From assembly GCF_035609205.1 (NCBI RefSeq), contig NZ_CP141185.1:62001-126000 (forward strand): DNA of 64,000 nucleotides. Reading direction: 5' to 3'. Below the pieces are notes generated by a model. That model ran no database searches and had not been told where the DNA came from. It saw only the letters and a list, made by a program, of their open reading frames with translations. The translations under genes were made by a program, and so were the position numbers. The DNA is from Hymenobacter sp. GOD-10R. GTDB taxonomy: Bacteria; Bacteroidota; Bacteroidia; Cytophagales; Hymenobacteraceae. This document shows positions 17,482 to 25,951 of the stretch, piece by piece; position 1 is the stretch's first letter, and the number at the start of each line of letters is the position of its first letter.

Positions 17482-18129
17482 CTAGCGGGCCGTCATGAAA
17501 GCGCGCATCGATTCGCGGTCCTGCACCTGCTGCGCCTGCTGTTGCGCAATAGCCCGGCACTTGCTGCTGAAGTAGTTCATCAGGTTGTGCTGCTCGCTGA
17601 TGCGGTCGGCGATGTTGTCGATGAATTCGATGCGCTCCGGGTCGGTCATTTTCGCCTTGCTGGCGCTGAGCACTCCGGCCAGCTCACCCATCAGGGCAAT
17701 GTTTTCCGTCAGAATGCCTTGGTACACCGTCGAGGCTTCGCTGAGCTGGGCCGGTGACAATTGCTTGGTGCGCAGTTCAGGAATGATGGCTGAAAACTGG
17801 CTTATCATCTCGCTCTGGTGGGTGTAGATTTCCCGCACCCGGCGGTAGTTGCGCACGCCGGCGCTGATTTGCAGCAGGCTGCTGTACCACTGGTCGTGCA
17901 GGGCTTGGGTCTGGTCGATAACGCCCTTAATCTGGCCGCTGACCTTGGTCATGTCGCCCGCCAGCACCTTGCCCTGCCCCAGCAGCGTAGTCGAAATGCC
18001 CTGGTGCACCACCTGCTTGCGGGACTGGTCTTCGGCAATTGGGGCCGAGATAACGGCCGGCATTTGTGCGTAAGCCGGGCCAGCCAGCAGGGCCAGGCCC
18101 ACAACGAGGAGTTGAGTGCTTGATTTCAT
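17482..18129 (-). CDS. traI: TraI-like DUF4141 secreted conjugation protein, copy 2
   Basis: 215 aa with a signal peptide ending at AYA-QM. Helical body ending in KMTDPERIEFIDNIADRISEQHNLMNYFSSKCRA, the same signature as the preceding paralogue and as DUF4141 TraI of Bacteroides elements, proteins compared with VirB5/TrbJ. It probably resides in the periplasm or at the pilus tip. The gene is 31 bases downstream of copy 1. The two proteins share length, architecture and motif order but are strongly diverged, so the duplication is not recent. Confidence 0.8.
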   Translation of the reverse strand: MKSSTQLLVVGLALLAGPAYAQMPAVISAPIAEDQSRKQVVHQGISTTLLGQGKVLAGDMTKVSGQIKGVIDQTQALHDQWYSSLLQISAGVRNYRRVREIYTHQSEMISQFSAIIPELRTKQLSPAQLSEASTVYQGILTENIALMGELAGVLSASKAKMTDPERIEFIDNIADRISEQHNLMNYFSSKCRAIAQQQAQQVQDRESMRAFMTAR

Positions 18130-18160
18130 AGTAGTTAGCCTGTGAAAGTGGAAGTAGACC

Positions 18161-18808
18161 TTAGCGGGCGCCCATTAGCGCATTGAGTGCTTGCGTGTCC
18201 TGTGCTTTCTGCTCGGCCAAGTGCATCTGCACGAGGTTGCGCTGGGTGAAGTAGTTGATAAGGCCCAGCTGGTCGGTGATTTTGGCGTCGAGCTTGTCAA
18301 TGAAGCGCATCCGGTCGGCGTCGGTCATTTTGAGCATGGCCGGGCTCACGATGGTCTGCAAATCCGAGAGCGTATTGGCACTTTCGGTTAGCATCTTGGT
18401 GTAAATCGTCGTCATGGCCGAAAGCTGCTCCGGGGCCACGTAGGGCGACTGGCGCAGGGTTTCGATGGCCGTCGAGTAGTTCTGAATGATGCGGCCCTGC
18501 TTCTCAAACACCGATTGCACGCGCCGGTAGCCACGCACCGCCGAGCTGACTTGTAGTAGACCGTCGTACCAGGTTTTGGCCAGCTGCAGGTTCTTTTCCG
18601 AGAAGACCTTTGTCAGTTCCTGCTCCTTCACGCCAGCCTTCACCAGCACGTTTGCCGCCGAGGAAAGGCCCTTCATGGTATTCTGCAGGCCGGTTTGCAC
18701 TCCCGACTGCACCTCCAGCACCGGGGCCGTAACCACGAGCTGCGCGGAAGCCTTGTTGATGCCAAAACCTAGTAAGGCCAAGCTTAAGAGCGTGATTCTC
18801 GTTTTCAT
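18161..18808 (-). CDS. traI: TraI-like DUF4141 secreted conjugation protein, copy 1
   Basis: 215 aa with a signal peptide cut near SAQ-LV. Motifs VRGYRRVQSVFEKQGRIIQNYSTAIE and KMTDADRMRFIDKLDAKITDQLGLINYFTQRN define it as DUF4141/TraI. It lies 29 bases after traG and 31 before its paralogue. VirB5-type components sit at the pilus tip or stabilise the channel; two versions in tandem may form a hetero-oligomer or serve different recipients, which is inference. Confidence 0.8.
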   Translation of the reverse strand: MKTRITLLSLALLGFGINKASAQLVVTAPVLEVQSGVQTGLQNTMKGLSSAANVLVKAGVKEQELTKVFSEKNLQLAKTWYDGLLQVSSAVRGYRRVQSVFEKQGRIIQNYSTAIETLRQSPYVAPEQLSAMTTIYTKMLTESANTLSDLQTIVSPAMLKMTDADRMRFIDKLDAKITDQLGLINYFTQRNLVQMHLAEQKAQDTQALNALMGAR

Positions 18809-18837
18809 ATTTTCCCCTTTGGTTCAGTTCAAATGCC

Positions 18838-21324
18838 CTACCCTTCGCGCAGCTCGTTGGCGAAAAGCTTGATGGCCGTAGGCATATCGCCCGTCTGCTT
18901 GAGCTTCTCGAACAGCCGCACTTTCTCGGTTTCCTCGGTGGTGTAAGTCACGTATTCTTCCTTCGACACCTCGATGGCATACACCTTCGACACGACCCCG
19001 CCCAGGCTGATAAACACCTCCGTGTAGCGGCCCCGGGTGGCCTTGTTGTCGCGGTTGATGCTCAGCACCAAGTCCTTTTCCTTGGGCGTGAGCGAGAGCA
19101 GCGCCTGAATCTCATCGAAGCGGTTGATGAACTTGCGTTGGTCGAGCAGAATCTTGCAGTCGGAGTTGTTGATGATGGCGTCCTTGACAATCTCGTTGCC
19201 GATAATGTCGTCGATTTCCTGCGTCACCACGATGGCCTCGCCGAAAAACTTGCGCACCGTCTTAAAGAGATACTTGATGTAGGCGGCCATGCCGGGCGTG
19301 GTCAGCGCCTTCCAGGCCTCTTCAATCAGAATCATTTTCCGTACTCCTTTCAGCTTGCGCATCTTGGAGATGAAGGTTTCCATGATGATGAGCGTGACCA
19401 CCGGAAACAGAATGGGATGGTCCTTGATGTTGTCGAGCTCGAACACGATGAAGGGGGCTTGCACCAGGTCCAGCTCCTTTTCAGAGTTCAGCAGGTAGTC
19501 GTACTCGCCGCCCCGGTAGTAGGGCTTGAGCACGTAGATGAAATTGTCGATGTCGAAATCCTTCTCCCGGACCTTTTCCTCCTCCAGAATCTTGCGATAA
19601 GGTCCTTTAACAAACTCGTAGAACGTGTTGAAGCTCGGCTTGATAAGCTCATTTGCTTCCAGCATCACGTAATACAAACTCACGGCCGTGGAGAGCGAGA
19701 CATATTCCGACTGGCTCACGCTTTCGTCGTCCTTTTTCCAGAGCGCCTGCAGCAGCGTTTTGATGGATTCCTTCTTTTCCACATCCAGCTTGCCGGATAT
19801 CAGGAAGGGGTTGAAGGCAATCGGGTCGTCCTCCTCGTAGGTGAAGTACACCCCGCCCACCAGCTCGCAGAGGCCTTTGTAGGAGTTGCCGGTGTCCACC
19901 AGCAGCACGTGGGCGCCCTGCTCGTAGTACTGGCGCACCATGTGGTTGGTGAAAAACGACTTGCCCGAACCCGAGGGGCCGAGCACGAACTTGTTGCGGT
20001 TGAAGATGATTTGCTTCTTCATCGGCTCATCCGAAATGTCCACCAGCACGGGCTTGCCCGTGAGGCGGTCGGAGAGCTTGATGCCCTTGGTGGCCCCGGT
20101 GCTGCGGTAGTTGGTTTCGCAGGCCCAGAAGCAAACGGCCTGCTCGATGAAGGTGTAGAAAGTTTCTTCGCTCGGAAAGTCGCCCGCATTGCCCGGGATG
20201 CCGCCCCAGTAGAGCGCGGCGATGTCCACCGTGTTCTGCCGCGGCTTGCAGTTCATGGCGTTGAAGGCGGCGTTCACTAACTTGCGCACTTCGGTCAGCT
20301 CCTCCTCGTGCCGGCCCCAGGTGAGTACGTTGCAGTGCACCCGCACCGGTCGGCGCTTGTGGGCAATCAGCTCGTTGAGGAAGGCGTTGTAATACTCGAA
20401 GTTGATGGCGTTCTGCCGCGAGTAGAGCGAGAGCGAGTTGAGTCGGTCCTTCTTCTGCTCGAAGGTTTTGACCGTCTTGGTGGTGTTGTCCAGGAACACG
20501 TACTGGTTCAGGATGTGGTTGGCACCCAGCAACAGCCCCAGCGGGGCGGCAAACGAAATGGGGAAGTCCGAGTACTCGGTGCTGTATTGCTCGTAGCGAA
20601 TGTCGGTTTCCACCGAGGTGGGCAAGTCATCGAGGTTGGCCACCGAGAACATCTGGCAGAACTCCGCCCCCACTTTCAGCCCTTCAGTCAGGTCCAGGTC
20701 CACCTGCAGGGCCTGGTCGGACAAATCCAGCGCCAGGTATTTTTCCAGCAGGCCGGCCTTTTCGGCCGTGCCGGCCAGCTCATCCGAGGTGAGCCGGTGC
20801 GAGCGGATGTAGGGCGCGTTGGTGGGCCCCACCCCTTCCAGCGTGCGCACGAACTGGCCCACGTTGTCGAAAAAGCTCTCCAGCACCTTGGTGTCGAGCA
20901 TGTCCTTGGGCACGATGTTGCGCCGGGCCAGCAGCCCCGAGGTGCTGCCCCAGTTGGGCCGCTCCGACGAGGTTTTGGTGATGTAGAGGTAGCAGAAGTG
21001 GTTGAGGAAGGGCCGCTCGTTGAAATGGCGCTCGTAGGCCGAAGACAGCAGCGTGCGCTCGGCCTCGAAGCCGGGGGCGTACTTATCCTCCACGTACCAG
21101 TCCTGCTTGTGCACCACGCAGTGGTCGGGCAGCAGGCGCACGGCTTTCACGAAAGCCGCCTGCAGCTGGGCGTAGTCTTCTCGCGAGAGGGTGAAGATTT
21201 CCGGCAAATCCAGCCGAAACGCCACGGTCACGTCCGCATTCTTCGAGATAAGGCAATCCTTCTCCACCTTGTAGATGGGCTGCTTGGATTCCAGGGAAAC
21301 GGAGGGCAGAACCTTATTGCTCAT
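18838..21324 (-). CDS. traG: Conjugation ATPase TraG (VirB4-like)
   Basis: 828 aa from ATG 21324; an ATG six codons upstream adds only a short tail. Walker A GPSGSGKS lies at residues 449-456, with a Walker B-type LIEEAWKAL around 675 and VTQEIDDIIGNEIVK after it. The N-terminal half resembles VirB4/CagE domains. It powers channel assembly and substrate passage from the cytoplasmic side of the inner membrane. It is flanked by traF (26-base gap) and traI. Size is normal for the Bacteroidetes family, and all ATPase motifs are intact. Confidence 0.95.
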   Translation of the reverse strand: MSNKVLPSVSLESKQPIYKVEKDCLISKNADVTVAFRLDLPEIFTLSREDYAQLQAAFVKAVRLLPDHCVVHKQDWYVEDKYAPGFEAERTLLSSAYERHFNERPFLNHFCYLYITKTSSERPNWGSTSGLLARRNIVPKDMLDTKVLESFFDNVGQFVRTLEGVGPTNAPYIRSHRLTSDELAGTAEKAGLLEKYLALDLSDQALQVDLDLTEGLKVGAEFCQMFSVANLDDLPTSVETDIRYEQYSTEYSDFPISFAAPLGLLLGANHILNQYVFLDNTTKTVKTFEQKKDRLNSLSLYSRQNAINFEYYNAFLNELIAHKRRPVRVHCNVLTWGRHEEELTEVRKLVNAAFNAMNCKPRQNTVDIAALYWGGIPGNAGDFPSEETFYTFIEQAVCFWACETNYRSTGATKGIKLSDRLTGKPVLVDISDEPMKKQIIFNRNKFVLGPSGSGKSFFTNHMVRQYYEQGAHVLLVDTGNSYKGLCELVGGVYFTYEEDDPIAFNPFLISGKLDVEKKESIKTLLQALWKKDDESVSQSEYVSLSTAVSLYYVMLEANELIKPSFNTFYEFVKGPYRKILEEEKVREKDFDIDNFIYVLKPYYRGGEYDYLLNSEKELDLVQAPFIVFELDNIKDHPILFPVVTLIIMETFISKMRKLKGVRKMILIEEAWKALTTPGMAAYIKYLFKTVRKFFGEAIVVTQEIDDIIGNEIVKDAIINNSDCKILLDQRKFINRFDEIQALLSLTPKEKDLVLSINRDNKATRGRYTEVFISLGGVVSKVYAIEVSKEEYVTYTTEETEKVRLFEKLKQTGDMPTAIKLFANELREG

Positions 21325-21350
21325 AAGCGGGAAAGCACCCAAACCAGCCG

Positions 21351-21683
21351 CTAGGCGCGGCTGGTCGGGTCCTCGTTGAGGCGTTGGAATAAGCGGCTGT
21401 GCCGGTTGGTGATGTACTTAGGCGAGGAGCGCCGGGCGGCGGCCTTCATCAGCCCGTGCTCGCCGTAGCGGCGGTTCAGGGCGAACACCCCGGCCCACAT
21501 CCCGCCCCCGGCCAGGAAGGTGACCAGCACCGTGAGCACCAGCGGCAAGCCCAGCAGGTAGCAGGTCACGAACAGGGCAAACACCAGCCCGATGCCGGCG
21601 GCCAGGAAGTAGATGTTGCTGCCCACCAGGCCCTTGAATTCGACGGGCTTGTTGATGCCCCGATTGAGGTCGTAAATGGGCAT
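21351..21683 (-). CDS. traF: Conjugative transfer protein TraF (DUF4133, VirB3-like)
   Basis: 110 aa. It opens with the typical IYDLNRGINKPVEFKGLVGSNI and continues with two transmembrane helices (about 25-45 and 50-70), then NRRYGEHGLMKAAARR. Small VirB3-like inner-membrane proteins work with the VirB4 ATPase, here TraG, whose gene follows 26 bases later. TraE precedes it by 10 bases. Family assignment is strong. Confidence 0.92.
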   Translation of the reverse strand: MPIYDLNRGINKPVEFKGLVGSNIYFLAAGIGLVFALFVTCYLLGLPLVLTVLVTFLAGGGMWAGVFALNRRYGEHGLMKAAARRSSPKYITNRHSRLFQRLNEDPTSRA

Positions 21684-21693
21684 GGGCGGCGGC

Positions 21694-22011
21694 TTAGAGG
21701 AAGAACGAGCGTACCACCGTGGCCACGATGACCAGGAAAATCATCGAGCCAAACCACGACACGGCCGTTTTCTGGGTGTCCTGGTCGCCGGCGTTCCACT
21801 TGCCATACACCTTGATGGCCCCCACCAGGCCCAGCACCGCGCCAATGGCATACATGAGCTTGGTGAGCGGGTCGAAGTAGCTGGTAACCTGGGTGGTGGC
21901 ATCCTGAATGCCGGCCGTGCCGTTGCCGCCGCCGGTCTGGGCGTAAAGCAGTTGCGAGCTGAATAGCAGGACCACGAGGGCCAGCGAGGTAACGAAAGGT
22001 TTCTTAGTCAT
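21694..22011 (-). CDS. traE: Conjugative transfer protein TraE (DUF4134, VirB2-like)
   Basis: 105 aa from ATG 22011. A cleavable signal (ends near LYA-QT) is followed by DATTQVTSYFDPLTKLMYAIGAVLGLVGAIKVYGKWNAGD and a final hydrophobic helix, the DUF4134 architecture resembling a pilin of the VirB2 type. First of the uninterrupted tra block E-F-G-I-I. It presumably forms the extracellular or periplasmic conduit. Confidence 0.9.
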   Translation of the reverse strand: MTKKPFVTSLALVVLLFSSQLLYAQTGGGNGTAGIQDATTQVTSYFDPLTKLMYAIGAVLGLVGAIKVYGKWNAGDQDTQKTAVSWFGSMIFLVIVATVVRSFFL

Positions 22012-22062
22012 GGCAAAGGAAAAGGAGTCAGGAATCAATGATTAGGGAGAAATAGCGCCGCG

Positions 22063-22890
22063 CTACTCATCGTCGGGTCCGAAGAGGTCATCCAGTTCGG
22101 CGTGGTTGAGGGCCATCTGCTGGGCCATTTGCTCGGCCAGGGTGGTGCCGGCGAGCTCGACTGGCGGCGCGGGCTGCTGGCCGGCTTGCAGCAGGGTCAG
22201 GTATTCGGCAACCGAAGCGGCGGCCACCAGCCGGGGCGGGTCCACGGGGGCAATGTCCAGCCGCGAGGCTACCGGCTCCTCGAAGCTGGCCAGCGGCTCG
22301 TAGCCATCGGCCACCAGGGGCAGTTGCACGGTTTCCGGCTCCAGAACCCCGTCAACTGCCGTATCCGCCGCCACAGAATCCGGGGCCAGGTTATGGGCTT
22401 CGCGCCGGACTAGGGCGGCCAAGTGCTCATCGGCTTGGTCGGCTTCCTCGGTGCGATTTTCGTCGAGCACCTGCGCCTCATCGCCCGCGGCAGCCGTCGC
22501 CTCCATTGGCGCGGTGTCGCTGGTGCTTTCGTCGTGGCCAGTGGCCGTGCCAGTGGAGTCAGGCAGTGCACCGCTGACTAGCGGCTCGGCGGCCGCCGGC
22601 AGGTTCTGGTCCGCCCCGGCTTCGGGACGTTCTGCGTCATCGGCTTCTGCCCGGGCTTCGGTGGCCGCTGGCGTAGCTTTGACAAAGGCCGAGGTGGGAC
22701 GCACCAGCGAGGGAGGTGCCACCGCGCTGCCGCCCGCGCCGGCGAGCTGGGCAGCAGCCATCTTTTTGCCCGGCGTCAGCAGGGCCGTGAGCTCTACCCG
22801 GTAGTAGAGCAGGCCCACCACCAGGTAGTAGAGAACAACCACAACCAGGACGAAAAGGCCAAACTGGCCCCAGGAATAGGCGCTGAGCAT
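22063..22890 (-). CDS. Membrane-anchored acidic protein preceding traE
   Basis: 275 aa from ATG 22890. One N-terminal transmembrane helix (about 6-28) is followed by roughly 200 residues rich in Ala, Glu, Asp and Pro that look disordered, then a short C-terminal helical part (QPAPPVELAGTTLAEQMAQQMALNHAELDDLFGPDDE). I do not recognise a family; its position is that of TraC/TraD genes in Bacteroidetes operons. It is the first gene after the promoter at 22952-23010. An anchor-plus-acidic-tail design might recruit transfer proteins, which is speculation. Confidence 0.65.
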   Translation of the reverse strand: MLSAYSWGQFGLFVLVVVVLYYLVVGLLYYRVELTALLTPGKKMAAAQLAGAGGSAVAPPSLVRPTSAFVKATPAATEARAEADDAERPEAGADQNLPAAAEPLVSGALPDSTGTATGHDESTSDTAPMEATAAAGDEAQVLDENRTEEADQADEHLAALVRREAHNLAPDSVAADTAVDGVLEPETVQLPLVADGYEPLASFEEPVASRLDIAPVDPPRLVAAASVAEYLTLLQAGQQPAPPVELAGTTLAEQMAQQMALNHAELDDLFGPDDE

Positions 22891-22951
22891 CGCGGGGAAA
22901 TAGCGTGGCACCCCAGGCCGACCGGCCCGGGCGTGAACTTGCCAAACCGTG

Positions 22952-23010
22952 ATTTGACGCTACAAACCTATCCGGGCTATAAACTGCTTGGGTAGAAAGT
23001 TGACGAATGG
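22952..23010 (-). promoter_or_regulatory. tra operon promoter with a shared bipartite regulatory element
   Basis: On the minus strand, CCATTCGTCAACTTTCT (22994-23010) is followed exactly 40 bases after its first base by a -7 box TAGGTTTG (22963-22970), then TAGCGTCAAAT. No TTG -33 box is present, so an activator may replace it. The same arrangement recurs at 32998-33056 on the plus strand. Confidence 0.75.
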
Positions 23011-23046
23011 TTAGAATTCGATGGTGAGGTGCAGCCCCGACACACG

Positions 23047-23089
23047 AACGGCACGCAGCTCCGGGGGCAAAACCGGGCTGCGTGCCGTT
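23047..23089 (-). terminator. Strong hairpin after the LytTR regulator gene
   Basis: A perfect 13-base stem (23047-23059 with 23077-23089) continues, after one bulged T, into a 4-base inner stem. It starts 25 bases past the regulator stop and separates the two-component genes from the tra promoter. There is no T-run, so it may be an RNA-stabilising or factor-dependent stop. Confidence 0.6.
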
Positions 23090-23113
23090 GAAATGGCCAT
23101 TGGTGGTGGGTGG

Positions 23114-23878
23114 CTACCCCACCAGGTGGATGCGGTTTTTCAGCTCGTCCTTGCACGAGCGGCTCACCGGCACGTACTCCTTGCCCAGCAGCACGCTGCT
23201 TTCCTCGTAGGCCTGCACGTGGTCCAGGTTCACGATGTGGGAGCGGTGGGTCTTGAAAAACTGGTCGGGCAGCTTCTGCTCCAGCTCCTTCATCGTGGAG
23301 TCGAACACGAAGCTTTCCCGCACGGTGTGCATGCGCACGTAGTTCTGCAGGGCCTCGAAGTAGAGAATGTCGGCGAGCAGCACCTTGACGTGGCCGGAGC
23401 CTTTGCGCACAAACAGATAGTCCTTGAACTTGGGGCAGCGCTCGGCCGTCCCCAGCACCTCCGTGCCGGCGGCATTGGCGGCATCCAAAACCGGGCCGGT
23501 GGGGCCGGCCTGGTAGGCATTGTAGAGCGCCAATTCCACCTGCACTCGCAGCGAATCATCGGTGAAGGGCTTGACCAGGTAGCCGTAGGGCTGGGCCAGC
23601 TTGGCGCGGTTCAGGGTGTCGGCGTCGGAGCGGGCCGTGAGAAACACCACCGGCACGGCAAACTGCCGGCGAATGAGCAGGGCCGCCGCGATGCCGTCGC
23701 AGTCGCCGGCAATGTTGATGTCCATCAGCACCAATTCCACGGGCTGGGTGGCCAGCACGCGCAGGGCCTCATCGCTGTTGTCGACGGGTTCGAGCGGGGT
23801 GTGCCCCAGCCGAACCAGCGTGCGTTCTATCTCAGCGGCAATAAGCAATTCATCTTCAACTATGAGAATGGTAGACAT
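23114..23878 (-). CDS. LytTR-family response regulator
   Basis: 254 aa from ATG 23878. The receiver domain has the acidic pair ED (8-9), phosphoacceptor Asp53 in LVLMDINIAG, a conserved Thr near 83 and YLVKPF Lys near 103. The LytTR DNA-binding domain (about 150-254) shows ILYFEALQNYVRMHT, MKELEQKLPDQFFKTHRSHIVNLDHV and KEYVPVSRSCKDEL. It follows the kinase gene by 32 bases. Its insertion in the transfer operon, next to a promoter without a -33 box, makes it the best candidate activator of tra genes. Confidence 0.88.
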   Translation of the reverse strand: MSTILIVEDELLIAAEIERTLVRLGHTPLEPVDNSDEALRVLATQPVELVLMDINIAGDCDGIAAALLIRRQFAVPVVFLTARSDADTLNRAKLAQPYGYLVKPFTDDSLRVQVELALYNAYQAGPTGPVLDAANAAGTEVLGTAERCPKFKDYLFVRKGSGHVKVLLADILYFEALQNYVRMHTVRESFVFDSTMKELEQKLPDQFFKTHRSHIVNLDHVQAYEESSVLLGKEYVPVSRSCKDELKNRIHLVG

Positions 23879-23910
23879 AGGGTGGGATAAGGGCCACACC
23901 GGGAGCCTCG

Positions 23911-25884
23911 TCATTCACGAGTAACCTCCAGATGCGTGCCCGTGGGAAAGGAACGGGTCACCACCAGCTTCGCTTTCAGCTGTTTGGTGAGCGTGCGGAC
24001 CAGCTGCATACCCAGGGAGTGGGCTTTGACCGGGGCGTCCCCAGCGGGCATTCCGCCCCCGTCATCGGCGACGGTGAGCTGAAAGCCGTCGGGACGACTG
24101 GTAAAGGAAACGTGCAGGTGGCCCTCGGGAAGGCCCCGAAAAGCGTGCTTGTACGCATTGGTCACCAATTCGTTCACCACCAGGCCCAGCGTGCTGGCCT
24201 CTTTGGGGCTCATGATTACCGGGGCCAGGTCCGCACTCAGCTGGATGGTTTGCTCGGGCGTAGTAAGCGCCGTTTTCAGAGAATCAAGCAGTTCGCGCAG
24301 GTACTGGTCCATGCGTACTTCGGCCAGATTATCGGCTTGATATAAGAATTCATGGACTAAAGCCATACTCTGAATTCTTACCCGACTAGCATCCAGCGCG
24401 GCCACCAACGCGGGCTCGGGCAAGGTGCTGGCCTGCCAGCCCAGCAGGCCGCTCACCAGCTGCAGGTTGTTCTTCACGCGGTGGTGGATTTCCTGCAGCA
24501 GTACCTCCTTTTCGGCCACGGACCGGCAGTTGGCCTGGTTAGCCACGGCCAGCAGGGCTTTCTGCCGGCGCAGCCGCCAGTACAGCCAGCTGCCCACCCC
24601 GATGGTCGTTGTCAGCCCGCCCAGCAGCAGCCACAGCGAGTGCAGCTGCGCCCGCTGGCTGCGCTGCTCAAATTCGGCGGCCCGCTTCTGTTCCGTCAGC
24701 AGCTTCACGTCGTAGCGCACCTGCAGTTGGGCCAGGGCCTGCGCCTTATCGCCGTTGAACAGGGAGTCGCGCAGGTCCTGCGCCCGGTTGTCAAGGTCGA
24801 AGGAGCGGCGCATCCGGCCCTGGTCGGCGTGGGCCCAGGCCAGGTTGGCCAGCGCGTCGGCCTCGTAGTCGGGCATTTTCAGCTCGCGGGCCAGGGTGAG
24901 GGCCAGCTCCGCCATCCGCTGCGAAACGGCCGGCTGCCCCTGCAGCCGGTACACGCGGGCCAGCGCCAGCGCCGAACTGGCTATCTGGGGCCGAAACCCG
25001 TTACGCTGCATGATGCGCAGCGCCCGGTTCATGTTCGTAGCCGCCGAATCCAGCGTGGCGGCGGTCTGGGGCTGAATCATGGCGTACACCTCGCCCCGGA
25101 ACTGGTACACGTAGCCCAGGCCCCGGGCATCCCTGGCGCGCTGCATGTAGGGCAGCGCTCGGGTCGCGTAGTGCAGCACCGAGTCGTAGCGCTGCATCAC
25201 CAGAAAGGTGTTGGCCAGGTTGAGCAGCAGCCCGCCCCGCTCCCGGGGTGGAACGTTGCCCACGGCTCCTTGCTGCTGGTAGGCCTGCCGCATGTACTTC
25301 AGGCCTCCTTTCACATCTTTGGTATCGACCGCTACCAGCCCCATGCACTGCGTGAAGCGCCACTCGTCGGGTAGCCGGTGCACCCTGGCCACGCCGGCGC
25401 CCTCCTGGCTGTACTGCATGGCGGCCACGTAGTCGGCGGCCCGTTCACAGTTCACCACCAGCTGGTACAAGCCATCGGCCACACCCGGCCAGTCCCGCCG
25501 GTGGCGGGCCAGCTGCACGGCCTGCTCCCCCACCCGGCGGGCCTCCGGCTCATCCTGGGCAAACAGGGCGTCGCTCAAGGCGCGCAGCGTCTGAAACCGG
25601 ACCGAGTCCGGCAGCTGTGGCCGCCGGGCCACTTCGCGCAGCGAGTCCACGGTGGCGCTGTCCCCAGGCGAGGCCAGGCTGTTTTCGGCCGGCAAACAGG
25701 TTGCGCGGGCTACCGTACCGGCCCACAGCAGGGCCAGCACGGTCAAACGCTTACCGCCCGCCACGTCGCTTCGACGCACCTTGGGGGCTGGGAATGAGAG
25801 GACTGCTGGTACGCATTGCTGGTAGAAAATAGGGCCCTCCCCTACCCTGCCCAGGTGGGCCGGCAGCGGAGGAATAGTTTGCAA
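23911..25884 (-). CDS. Sensor histidine kinase with TPR sensor region (HisKA_2)
   Basis: 657 aa from ATG 25884. A GTG start just before a signal-like GGKRLTVLALLWAGTVARA is also possible, and would give a more usual N-terminus. Residues about 80-400 form tetratricopeptide-like helical repeats, probably periplasmic. One transmembrane helix lies near 415-437. EIHHRVKNNLQLVSGLL begins at residue 465, a HisKA_2 dimerisation/phosphorylation box, followed by HATPase (VNELVTNAYKHAF near 571, ADDGGGMP near 606). It should phosphorylate the adjacent LytTR regulator. The signal sensed is unknown. Confidence 0.85.
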   Translation of the reverse strand: MQTIPPLPAHLGRVGEGPIFYQQCVPAVLSFPAPKVRRSDVAGGKRLTVLALLWAGTVARATCLPAENSLASPGDSATVDSLREVARRPQLPDSVRFQTLRALSDALFAQDEPEARRVGEQAVQLARHRRDWPGVADGLYQLVVNCERAADYVAAMQYSQEGAGVARVHRLPDEWRFTQCMGLVAVDTKDVKGGLKYMRQAYQQQGAVGNVPPRERGGLLLNLANTFLVMQRYDSVLHYATRALPYMQRARDARGLGYVYQFRGEVYAMIQPQTAATLDSAATNMNRALRIMQRNGFRPQIASSALALARVYRLQGQPAVSQRMAELALTLARELKMPDYEADALANLAWAHADQGRMRRSFDLDNRAQDLRDSLFNGDKAQALAQLQVRYDVKLLTEQKRAAEFEQRSQRAQLHSLWLLLGGLTTTIGVGSWLYWRLRRQKALLAVANQANCRSVAEKEVLLQEIHHRVKNNLQLVSGLLGWQASTLPEPALVAALDASRVRIQSMALVHEFLYQADNLAEVRMDQYLRELLDSLKTALTTPEQTIQLSADLAPVIMSPKEASTLGLVVNELVTNAYKHAFRGLPEGHLHVSFTSRPDGFQLTVADDGGGMPAGDAPVKAHSLGMQLVRTLTKQLKAKLVVTRSFPTGTHLEVTRE

Positions 25885-25951
25885 TAGGGATGGAAGAACC
25901 GCCCGGCTTCCAATCGAGCCGCGCCGGCGAAATAGCCCCTAACGGATAAGT

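Noticed and set aside
19138..21354. Two long plus-strand frames (380 and 348 codons)
   Set aside because: Antisense shadows of traG, which has intact ATPase motifs on the minus strand.
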